NCBI GenBank assembly: GCA_965368175.1
Contig: CBDULX010000011.1
Location: 1-30,229, forward strand
DNA: 30,229 bases
Reading direction: 5' to 3'
DNA from: CBDULX01 sp965368175
Lineage (GTDB): Bacteria > Pseudomonadota > Gammaproteobacteria > SZUA-229
The notes under the pieces were generated by a model. It did not search any database. It had not been told where the DNA came from and saw nothing but the letters and a program-made list of their open reading frames with translations. Positions 24,237 through 30,229 of the stretch are shown here, piece after piece; within the stretch, counting starts at the first letter, position 1; the number at the start of each line of letters is the position of its first letter. The position numbers and the translations under genes were made by a program.

Positions 24237-24575
24237 ACCCCCACTATTAGCTCTCAAAACAATAATATTGTACGCTTCAACCTGGCAATTTTAACCGCCA
24301 CTGGTCGCCTCATCGTCCACCTTGAATATCAGAGGACCTCTGATCATTCGTGATTTTTTTGCTCGCTACAGATATCAAAATTTCCCCCGAAATTCGTTAC
24401 AATAGAATAACCAGTCCGCCACACTTCATAAAAAACCTGAACACTCATCATGGACTGCTACACCCAGGCTTATTCAAGGCTCTGTCGCTTATTAACATTC
24501 CGTATTCCTTGCTCACTTACACAATATCACTGATAATTAATAGACGCTAAGAACGAACAGCAATAAGCAATTTTT
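24237..24575. other. Intergenic region between divergent small genes
   Basis: A 339-bp stretch holding a perfect 17-base palindrome (24328-24344), a T7 run at 24354-24360 and AT-rich sequence. A 66-codon plus-strand frame here (24350-24550) has no ribosome site and looks like chance. Confidence 0.5.
24328..24344. promoter_or_regulatory. Perfect 17-base palindrome
   Basis: ATCAGAGG-A-CCTCTGAT is symmetric around position 24336. It lies in the divergent region upstream of both 24045-24236 and 24576-25022. The T7 run comes 10 bases after it, too far for a classical terminator, so an operator is possible. Confidence 0.4.
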
Positions 24576-25022
24576 ATGAAAAACGACAATACAACTATAA
24601 ATTTTTCTATAAACAGCTGGCAACATCTGTATTCCCTGAAGGCAGCTATTGATCGCAAACAACAGGCAGCAGGAAGCACACTGACAATACAGGGAACAAT
24701 TCGAAATACACCCCTGACTGAGCATCAGGATACCCCTATATTAATAGTACTTAACATGGCACGCGGCATACCAACTTACCAGACTGATAGCTCCGGGAAA
24801 ATTATCCTCGGCAAACTGCACTACCAGAATCAACGTTTAACCACAGAACTTGCTGTCGATGATGAAATATTTAATGAATTAAAAAAGAACTTGCTGGAAT
24901 ATGGCGAATTTGATGGCATTCATATTGTCGTCAGCCTAGAACTGGAATCTGAAGCCCGCATTAACAACAATCAGGAAATCAGCATCCTTGATCTGAAATA
25001 TGCCATGAAGGGTGATGCCTGA
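24576..25022 (+). CDS. Hypothetical protein in operon with a HIT protein
   Basis: A 148-residue soluble protein with no cysteine, signal peptide or membrane helix. The sequence alternates strands and short helices (STLTIQGTIRNTPLTEHQ, ILIVLNMARGIPTYQTDS, FDGIHIVVSLELESEARI), suggesting a beta-sandwich-like domain. I do not recognise the family. It is followed after 35 bp by the HIT-domain gene on the same strand, so the two are probably co-transcribed. Confidence 0.65.
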   Translation: MKNDNTTINFSINSWQHLYSLKAAIDRKQQAAGSTLTIQGTIRNTPLTEHQDTPILIVLNMARGIPTYQTDSSGKIILGKLHYQNQRLTTELAVDDEIFNELKKNLLEYGEFDGIHIVVSLELESEARINNNQEISILDLKYAMKGDA

Positions 25023-25057
25023 TTAAAGTACATGCTATATATAAACATGAGTAAGAC

Positions 25058-25513
25058 ATGACTAATATTGCACTTGATGAACGACTTCAGCGTGACTGTT
25101 ACATAATGGGCAAGTGGCATAACAACCTGCTGTTACTGATGGATAACGCTCTATTGCCCTGGCTAATACTCGTGCCAGAATCTCAGGAAACTGAATTTTA
25201 TCATTTACCACAGCTACAACAACAGGACATTCTAAACAAAATTAATCAGCTGTCTAAAATTCTTATAGAAGATTTCGGTGCAAAAAAACTTAACATAGCC
25301 ACTATTGGTAACATTGTTTCTCAGCTACATATACACGTGATCGGGCGCTCTCCGGAAGATCATTGCTGGCCTTCTGTAGTATGGGGAAATTCTGAACGCA
25401 CTCCCTATACACAGGAACAATTATTACAGATTTCAAGCCGCCTGCAATCATTGATCACAGACCAATACAGTCCTTACCAAATTGAAATAAAAACGCTCAC
25501 TAATGACCAGTAA
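25058..25513 (+). CDS. HIT-domain protein (histidine triad nucleotide hydrolase/transferase family)
   Basis: A 151-residue cytosolic protein. The HIT signature is NIVSQLHIHVIGR (85-97), with H91 and H93 as the last two triad-type histidines and Gln89 in the first position, as in many proteobacterial members. Upstream elements WLILVPESQETEFYHLP and KLNIATIGNIV are typical. HIT proteins hydrolyse or transfer nucleotidyl groups (for example Ap4A or AMP-N/O-adducts); the exact substrate cannot be read from the sequence. A GAGTAAGAC ribosome site precedes the ATG. It is probably in an operon with the hypothetical gene upstream. Confidence 0.88.
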   Translation: MTNIALDERLQRDCYIMGKWHNNLLLLMDNALLPWLILVPESQETEFYHLPQLQQQDILNKINQLSKILIEDFGAKKLNIATIGNIVSQLHIHVIGRSPEDHCWPSVVWGNSERTPYTQEQLLQISSRLQSLITDQYSPYQIEIKTLTNDQ

Positions 25514-25563
25514 AAAAGTCAATGACCATACATTTAATGAGCGCCATATTTCGGTATTTTTCC

Positions 25564-26391
25564 TTATTCAGAAACAAGCCGGCTCAGATAGTCGAGCAAT
25601 AGCACCTGATTTTCAGGCCATAGTAAAATCCGGTTATGTCCACCCGCAACTTTTTCAATATATTTAGGCTGGTTTGCCTGCTTATATAATACATCGGCGT
25701 GATAAAGCGGCACGATTTGATCATCAACACTATGGATGATTACCAGACTAACAGGTGAAATTTTTGAAACCAGATTTTTAGGGCTATAATCATTATTTAC
25801 GGTAAACGACAAAGGCCACTGAAGTGCCCAGGTTAACCAGAATCTGGAGAGGGCATCCTGAGTAATAGTATGGTAATCACTAAATGCGCTGATACTGAAT
25901 AAGGCTTTTATTCTGCCCTGGTAATCATTCTCAGCAAGTGCGGCAATACTCAGACTGCCACCAAAACTGTGTCCCAGAACAAACAGCTTTTCATTCTCAC
26001 CCAGTAACTCATCAATCGTATAGCGAATAGTCGTATCCACATCATTGATACTCCCTTTAAGCTCAGGGAAGCCCTGCGACCACCCATAGCCACGATAATC
26101 GACCAGAATTACATCATAGTCATGCCTGGTCAACCAGGACACTGCTATAACATGTGTACTAATATTTTCCCCATTACCGTGAAAGAACAACACTTTAGCC
26201 CGTGGTCTTCCCTCTGCATGTAAATACCAGCCGTGAAGCACCAGCTTATCATTCGTTTTAATGTAAAGATCATCATACAGAACACCCAGGTCATCGGGCG
26301 TCATCATCTGAGACTTAAGGGGCTGAAAAAGCAATTGCGTGCAGGATTGCAGTATAAACACCAAACCCAGAAGCAGAAGCTTTTTATTCAT
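25564..26391 (-). CDS. Alpha/beta-hydrolase lipoprotein
   Basis: It has 275 residues from the ATG at 26391. The signal peptide ends in a lipobox LQSC (C17), so the protein is probably anchored in the inner or outer membrane facing the periplasm. The hydrolase fold is clear: VLFFHGNGEN (oxyanion region, 67-76), VDYRGYGWSQG, nucleophile Ser142 in GHSFGG, acid D223/D224 in HSVDDQIVP and His252 in GGHNRI. It resembles the serine aminopeptidase S33 / BEM46-like 'acyl-hydrolase' group. The substrate is unknown. Its ATG overlaps the stop of the upstream Lnb-like gene by one base (TGATG), showing translational coupling and a likely shared role in the envelope. Confidence 0.87.
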   Translation of the reverse strand: MNKKLLLLGLVFILQSCTQLLFQPLKSQMMTPDDLGVLYDDLYIKTNDKLVLHGWYLHAEGRPRAKVLFFHGNGENISTHVIAVSWLTRHDYDVILVDYRGYGWSQGFPELKGSINDVDTTIRYTIDELLGENEKLFVLGHSFGGSLSIAALAENDYQGRIKALFSISAFSDYHTITQDALSRFWLTWALQWPLSFTVNNDYSPKNLVSKISPVSLVIIHSVDDQIVPLYHADVLYKQANQPKYIEKVAGGHNRILLWPENQVLLLDYLSRLVSE

Positions 26392-28274
26392 CAAAAATAC
26401 CAGTTAACTAATAATTCCATGCGATCATCAAATTTATCATATTCAAGCTGATGACTGATCTTCAACTTAAGTGACATTTCATAGTTCTGATACAGGCTTT
26501 GTTCAACCGTTAACGATCTATAGCTGGTTTCTTCACCTACTCGGTAATTCAAAAATTCTGCCGAAAGTCGGGTCACTCCAAAACCAGCATTCAGCATCAG
26601 CGTCATATTTAGACCCGCGGATAATGAATAGCCTTTATCAAGTTTATCACCCATTCTAAATTTCGACTTTGCTAATAATGAAAACAGATTCATGGCACCT
26701 AACTTGTAGGTATAACCAGCCCCGCCATTGACCTGCACCACATGCTCGGCAACTGGACGGCTATCCAGGTACTCAACACCGAAGTCTGCAAACCAGGACA
26801 ATGGCTGAAAGAACTGATCCCTGGGACTCAATGATAATATATCGATCAAAGTGAAGCGGTTAAGCTCAAACTTATCCTGCTGTGCGTAATAATCCACTTC
26901 CAGGTCCAGAAAGTTAATTTGTGCACCAATACCATAACCCTGCCAGGGATCAAGCACATCATGATAAGCAGGACGTAACTGAAACCGGGTGCGCCATTCC
27001 TCGTTAGCCTTTGTCATACCGATTGCGAATCTTGAAGTATCATGCCCCTGGTCTGGCCTGACATCCGGCACTTTCACATCAGGCCATACCGAACCCTGTG
27101 TTTCCAGCTCACTCCTGGCCAGTAGTAGCTGATAATTTTGACTCGCATTTTCATCACGCCTGGAAAACTCCCTGAGAGCGCGATATCTTGAGTAATCGAA
27201 AGCCTGTTCCACCATCATGGCTTTTTCATTAGCATCCATGTCCGTTAATTCGTCAGGCTTTTTTTCACCTTCATACAATTGCCTGACAATCTCAAGCTGC
27301 TGCTTATTCAAAACATTGTTACGCTGCTTGAAAAGTGCTGAGCTGGATGGCCGATATACAGTATCCTTTACTATGCCAGATTCCTTCACCACTCGTACAG
27401 TATCAGAAGGGATGGCTCTTACTGAAAACCTGTCAGTTAAATACAAATCTTCACGTCCCACTTCCAGCAGTGACAGCATGTGGTAGGAGCAATTCTCAGT
27501 AAAGAAATAATAATCGAAACGAATGTCCTTGAGCTCCCAGGCATGACGCATCATTTGTTCGACTTCAGCCTGGGTCAAATCCAGTTCATATTCCCAGATA
27601 TCTCGATTTTCTATGTCGCTGTATTCTTTTATTTTTTCATAATATGGCACTATGGAAAATATGCCCGGGTAACCGCCAAAAATACCTTTGTAAGCGAACA
27701 CAATACCAATCTCGCCGGGTTGCATATTGGCCGCATAATTCAGTGCATAAGCGGCCAGTGGCGCACCTTTCCTGTAATCATCAGGGTTGACTCTAAGTAA
27801 TGTATGCCCAAACATAGACGATGGGCTATTCAAATAGGAAGATGGGAATACCAGCGTTGCTGACTTTACATTGAGGGTATTCTTCCATTCCTCTAAAGTT
27901 GGACAATACCTGTCTGACAGTTTTTTAGCATCTATTTTCAGGATGGTTTTTAACCAGTGGTAACGTGAAGGGAATCGACATTGCGCATGCTCGTCTCCCT
28001 GCTGAGTGATATCAAAAAAAGATTTGATGGTAGCCGTTAATTCATTTCCAGGCTTATATTTACCATCCTTTGACAGAAAATAGCGGGCATCATCAGCCTG
28101 ACTTTCATAGCCACCCAGCCAGTTTTTTTTGTAATGCACCAGCTTATGCCAGTATTTATGACTGGATAAATTTAAATCATTAGCTTTATTAACAAGAAAA
28201 TCAGAATAATTTTGTTCAGCTTTGACAGGACTGGCCAGTAAGCTTAAACAGAGGGCCCAGAATAATCGACTCAT
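26391..28274 (-). CDS. DUF4105/Lnb-like protein with C-terminal outer-membrane barrel
   Basis: It has 627 residues from the ATG at 28274, which gives a proper signal peptide (SRLFWALCLSLLASPVKA, cleavage near 19); the longer frame to 28364 begins inside a terminator hairpin and is rejected. The DUF4105 domain (also called the Lnb N-terminal periplasmic domain, after the lipoprotein N-acyltransferase Lnb) is seen in CRFPSRYHWL, PSSMFGHTLLRV (H157) and FFTENCSYHMLSLLEV (C262), the likely His/Cys pair. The C-terminal ~220 residues alternate polar and hydrophobic residues and end in LLVNWYF, an outer-membrane barrel signature with terminal Phe. It is coupled to the lipoprotein hydrolase downstream. 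Acyltransferase activity is inferred from the family name only. Confidence 0.85.
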   Translation of the reverse strand: MSRLFWALCLSLLASPVKAEQNYSDFLVNKANDLNLSSHKYWHKLVHYKKNWLGGYESQADDARYFLSKDGKYKPGNELTATIKSFFDITQQGDEHAQCRFPSRYHWLKTILKIDAKKLSDRYCPTLEEWKNTLNVKSATLVFPSSYLNSPSSMFGHTLLRVNPDDYRKGAPLAAYALNYAANMQPGEIGIVFAYKGIFGGYPGIFSIVPYYEKIKEYSDIENRDIWEYELDLTQAEVEQMMRHAWELKDIRFDYYFFTENCSYHMLSLLEVGREDLYLTDRFSVRAIPSDTVRVVKESGIVKDTVYRPSSSALFKQRNNVLNKQQLEIVRQLYEGEKKPDELTDMDANEKAMMVEQAFDYSRYRALREFSRRDENASQNYQLLLARSELETQGSVWPDVKVPDVRPDQGHDTSRFAIGMTKANEEWRTRFQLRPAYHDVLDPWQGYGIGAQINFLDLEVDYYAQQDKFELNRFTLIDILSLSPRDQFFQPLSWFADFGVEYLDSRPVAEHVVQVNGGAGYTYKLGAMNLFSLLAKSKFRMGDKLDKGYSLSAGLNMTLMLNAGFGVTRLSAEFLNYRVGEETSYRSLTVEQSLYQNYEMSLKLKISHQLEYDKFDDRMELLVNWYF

Positions 28275-28352
28275 ACTATTTATTATTATTGTACTACTGC
28301 TAAAAAATAAAACCGGCAAATACCGGCTACAGGAATAAACATCTAAAAACAA

Positions 28353-28376
28353 AAACGGCCGCAAAAGCGGCCGTTT
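28353..28376 (-). terminator. Rho-independent terminator of the DUF3015 gene
   Basis: AAACGGCCGC (28353-28362), loop AAAA, GCGGCCGTTT (28367-28376): a perfect 10-bp GC-rich stem, 10 bases after the stop codon at 28387. On the minus strand the stem is followed by a short T tract. Confidence 0.85.
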
Positions 28377-28386
28377 CCGAGTAACA

Positions 28387-28863
28387 TTAAGCTACGTATT
28401 TAGCCAGTTTGCTATCAGCTTTCATAACTTCTTTTAGAGAGGTCAGAACTTCAACACTGCTGACTTTATCGCCACCATAAATTTTGCCGAAGTTACTGCG
28501 AGTCATTGAGAAGAAATGAGCTTTATCTTCCTCAGCAACACCAATCAGACTAGCCAGAGTTTCCAGAGCTTCGCCTTCACCTGTTGCCATATTGCGAGCA
28601 ACTTTTTCCATGTTTTCATCAAGGAAAATGTCAGCGGCAGCAGCAGTGATTGTGTTGTTACCATCACAACCCAGAGTACCTGATGTCATACCAAAAGTCT
28701 GGTTACCAAATAGGCCATTGGTAGTAGCGGCCAGTACATTTGGAGCGATACCAGACTGGCCATCGAATGCCATAGCACCTAAACCACAACCTGGACCTTT
28801 TTCAGCAGCCTGTACAGCAAAAGGGGCTAAAGCGATTAAACCTGCAATTAACGTTTTTTTCAT
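28387..28863 (-). CDS. DUF3015 family exported protein
   Basis: It has 158 residues from the ATG at 28863, supported by GGAG 9 bases upstream. The signal peptide KKTLIAGLIALAPFAVQAA is followed by the family opening GPGCGLGAMAFDGQSG and NVLAATTNGLFGNQTFGMTSGTLGC, with two conserved cysteines (GPGC and TLGC) that may form a disulfide. The second half is helical (DENMEKVARNMATGEGEALE through VLTSLKEVMKADSKL). The family's function is unknown. Its own promoter and terminator indicate a single-gene unit, and its codon use looks like that of a well-expressed gene. Confidence 0.9.
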   Translation of the reverse strand: MKKTLIAGLIALAPFAVQAAEKGPGCGLGAMAFDGQSGIAPNVLAATTNGLFGNQTFGMTSGTLGCDGNNTITAAAADIFLDENMEKVARNMATGEGEALETLASLIGVAEEDKAHFFSMTRSNFGKIYGGDKVSSVEVLTSLKEVMKADSKLAKYVA

Positions 28864-28980
28864 ACGTATGAACTCCATCGATATTTATATTTTTATTAAA
28901 ATCCCTCATTAGTACATCCGTTACTTCCTGTAACTCAGCCCCGACCCTAGATTAATGCATCTGCCAAAGCTTAAGGACAT

Positions 28981-29009
28981 TATATAATCTACATCACCAT
29001 GAATAACAA
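28981..29009 (-). promoter_or_regulatory. Candidate sigma-70 promoter of the DUF3015 gene
   Basis: The minus strand reads TTGTTA (29004-29009), 17 bases, then TATATA (28981-28986), overlapping an alternative TATAAT two bases further. It leaves a leader of about 110 bases. Confidence 0.5.
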
Positions 29010-29062
29010 GCGTGAAAATCTATTTTTTACTTTTATTTATGCATCATGTGAAATAATCCCAC

Positions 29063-29971
29063 TTATTTCGGCACCTGTATAAATTGTTCAGCTTGTTCTA
29101 ATACAAACTGTTTAAATGCCTGAGCTACCGGAGACAGGCGCTTTCCTCTGCGCTGTACGATATGCCAGTGCCGGATAATTGGAAAATCTTCTACATCCAG
29201 CAATACCAGTCGTCGGGTCTCCAGTTCCAGCTCCAGTGTATGGATGGATACTATACCAAGGCCTAACCCAGCTTCCACAGCCTGTTTAATGGCTTCATTA
29301 CTGCTCATTTCAATACCGGTGTTGAAGCTCACACCGTGCGCTACAAAAAAACGCTCAATCGCACTTCGCGTACCCGACCCTGTCTCACGCACTACAAAAT
29401 GCTCATCACTAAAATGCAAGAGTGGGATATTGTTCTCGTTCACCAGGGGATGACCGGCAGGTGCAATCATAACCAGTTGATTTTCTAAAAATATTTCTGA
29501 TTCTACATCCACCCCCTCCGGTGGCTGGCCCATAATCACCAGATCCGGTTCATTATTTTCCAGCTGTTCACGCAGGCTTTCCCTGTTAGTAATATCAAGG
29601 CTGATAGTTACACCCGCATATTGTTTAGAGAATGCCGCCAGCAATCGAGTAGCAAAATGACTGGCCGTCGTCGCCACTGAAATAGCCAGGCGGCCACTTT
29701 GCACACCTTTTAATTCTTCTATGACGATTTCCGCTTCAGCCAGCAGCTGCCCAATTCTCTGGCTATAGCTGTACATTTCATGCCCTGCAGTAGTCAGATA
29801 TATCTTTTTGCCCACCTGCTCAAACAAAGGCAGACCTATACTCTCCTCTAACTGCTTGATTTGCATAGAAACACCCGGCTGACTAAGGTGTAATTTCTTA
29901 GCCGCCCGGGTAAAGCTCTCCATACGCGCTACGGCTTCAAATACTTCAAGTTGCCTGAGTGTTATTCGCAT
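29063..29971 (-). CDS. cbbR: LysR-type regulator of the Calvin cycle genes (CbbR)
   Basis: A 302-residue DNA-binding regulator. The N-terminal winged helix-turn-helix (TLRQLEVFEAVARMESFTRA, then AKKLHLSQPGVSMQIKQLEE, residues 4-43) is nearly the CbbR consensus. The effector domain contains ISVATTASHFATRLLAAF and ETGSGTRSAIERFF, typical of CbbR. Such proteins activate RuBisCO operons in response to metabolites such as RuBP, PEP or NADPH, depending on species. It is divergent from the apparent cbbL, the classical arrangement, with a 238-bp gap holding interlocking inverted repeats. An in-frame ATG at 29977 would add two residues (MD); the family usually starts at MRITLRQ. Confidence 0.93.
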   Translation of the reverse strand: MRITLRQLEVFEAVARMESFTRAAKKLHLSQPGVSMQIKQLEESIGLPLFEQVGKKIYLTTAGHEMYSYSQRIGQLLAEAEIVIEELKGVQSGRLAISVATTASHFATRLLAAFSKQYAGVTISLDITNRESLREQLENNEPDLVIMGQPPEGVDVESEIFLENQLVMIAPAGHPLVNENNIPLLHFSDEHFVVRETGSGTRSAIERFFVAHGVSFNTGIEMSSNEAIKQAVEAGLGLGIVSIHTLELELETRRLVLLDVEDFPIIRHWHIVQRRGKRLSPVAQAFKQFVLEQAEQFIQVPK

Positions 29972-29993
29972 ATCCATCAAACCATATATAATA

Positions 29994-30022
29994 TATATCT
30001 GTTGAATGAATACTATAAGCAA
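29994..30022 (-). promoter_or_regulatory. Candidate cbbR promoter
   Basis: The minus strand reads TTGCTT (30017-30022), 17 bases, then GATATA (29994-29999). It lies next to the inverted repeats at 30032-30082, consistent with the autoregulation that LysR-type genes usually show. Confidence 0.35.
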
Positions 30023-30031
30023 TTACTTATG

Positions 30032-30082
30032 ATTACAATTAAAAATATTGAATTGTAATTATGGTTTAGTTTGTCCATAATT
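30032..30082. promoter_or_regulatory. Two interlocking inverted repeats, probable CbbR operator
   Basis: Repeat 1 is ATTACAATT (30032-30040), 10 bases, AATTGTAAT (30051-30059). Repeat 2 is AATTATGG (30057-30064), 10 bases, CCATAATT (30075-30082). All arms match perfectly, both spacers are 10 bases, and the right arm of the first overlaps the left arm of the second. Half-sites fall about two helical turns apart, matching the recognition-plus-activation site layout known for LysR regulators (T-N11-A type). Confidence 0.75.
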
Positions 30083-30209
30083 CTGTTCCCGCTAGATTAC
30101 AGGCATTAGATTCAAGCCTTTTTTGTAATTTAGATGCCATAAGGTAGAGAATATTTACTCTGTTGGCGTGGAAAGAATTTAAACCTTGCAAATCGCTTAG
30201 GAGGCCATC

Positions 30210-30229
30210 ATGGCTAAGAAGTACGACGC
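30210..30229 (+). CDS. cbbL: Start of form I RuBisCO large subunit gene (3' truncated by window edge)
   Basis: Only six and two-thirds codons are visible, reading MAKKYD and then GC- (Ala whatever the third base). The perfect ribosome site AGGAGG (30199-30204) lies 5 bases before the ATG. MAKKYDA is the usual opening of form IAq RuBisCO large subunits (followed in relatives by GVKEYRDTYW), and carboxysomal form IAc subunits tend to start MAKTYSA. The divergent CbbR supports the call. The evidence is short, so the form assignment is tentative. Confidence 0.72.

Noticed and set aside
24350..24550. 66-codon plus-strand open frame
   Set aside because: No ribosome site, low-complexity hydrophobic translation, lies within a control region.
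28275..28364. N-terminal extension of the Lnb-like protein
   Set aside because: It would start within the loop of the DUF3015 gene terminator; the Met at 28274 opens a standard signal peptide.

Overview
The window looks like a piece of a gammaproteobacterial chromosome, most likely from a chemolithoautotroph such as a marine or sulfur-oxidising lineage. The evidence is a CbbR-type LysR regulator divergent from what appears to be the first codons of a form I RuBisCO large-subunit gene at the right edge, together with proteobacterial gshA, ppnN, a C-GCAxxG-C-C redox protein, DUF2244, DUF3015 and a DUF4105/Lnb-type protein. Base composition is moderate to AT-rich. I see no tRNA, rRNA, CRISPR array, transposase or phage gene.

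Layout. (1) Positions 1-1126 hold the 3' end of a DUF6351-like gene and a gene-free stretch with a dispersed-type inverted repeat and a heptamer tandem repeat. (2) Positions 1127-10066 form one long minus-strand copper/silver resistance operon. It is read from a candidate promoter at about 10050 through a small exported Cys/His protein, a CusC-like outer-membrane channel, a CusB-like adaptor, a CusA-like RND pump, a 49-residue HMA-like CxxC protein (GTG start) and a CopA-type P-type ATPase. The ATPase has a YHS domain and two CPMHP...CPKCGM domains instead of the usual HMA domains. Together these would move Cu+/Ag+ from cytoplasm to periplasm (CopA) and from periplasm to the outside (CusCBA). 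(3) Divergent from this operon is a fumarylacetoacetase-family gene whose metal-ligand and catalytic positions appear to be replaced and which has gained a His/Cys-rich segment.

(4) Positions 11454-15774 carry housekeeping and orphan genes: a conserved hypothetical, ppnN, an HNH endonuclease, an NAD-binding epimerase-like protein and a secreted four-cysteine protein. (5) Positions 16217-19677 hold an unusual pair. The first is a membrane sensor resembling the N-terminal half of a sortase-system histidine kinase but with no kinase domain. The second is a 637-residue uncharacterised protein that ends about 15 residues after an HPr-kinase-like Walker A motif. This is the part of the window most likely to be undescribed. 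(6) Positions 19768-25513 contain the redox protein, a PhzF-family protein with altered motifs, DUF2244, gshA overlapping it tail to tail, and several small hypotheticals including a HIT protein. (7) Positions 25564-28863 encode envelope proteins: an alpha/beta-hydrolase lipoprotein translationally coupled to a Lnb-like outer-membrane protein, then a DUF3015 protein. (8) Positions 29063-30229 are the cbbR/cbbL divergent region, with two interlocking inverted repeats that look like a CbbR operator.

All family assignments come from reading the translated sequence against remembered family patterns; no database search was possible.
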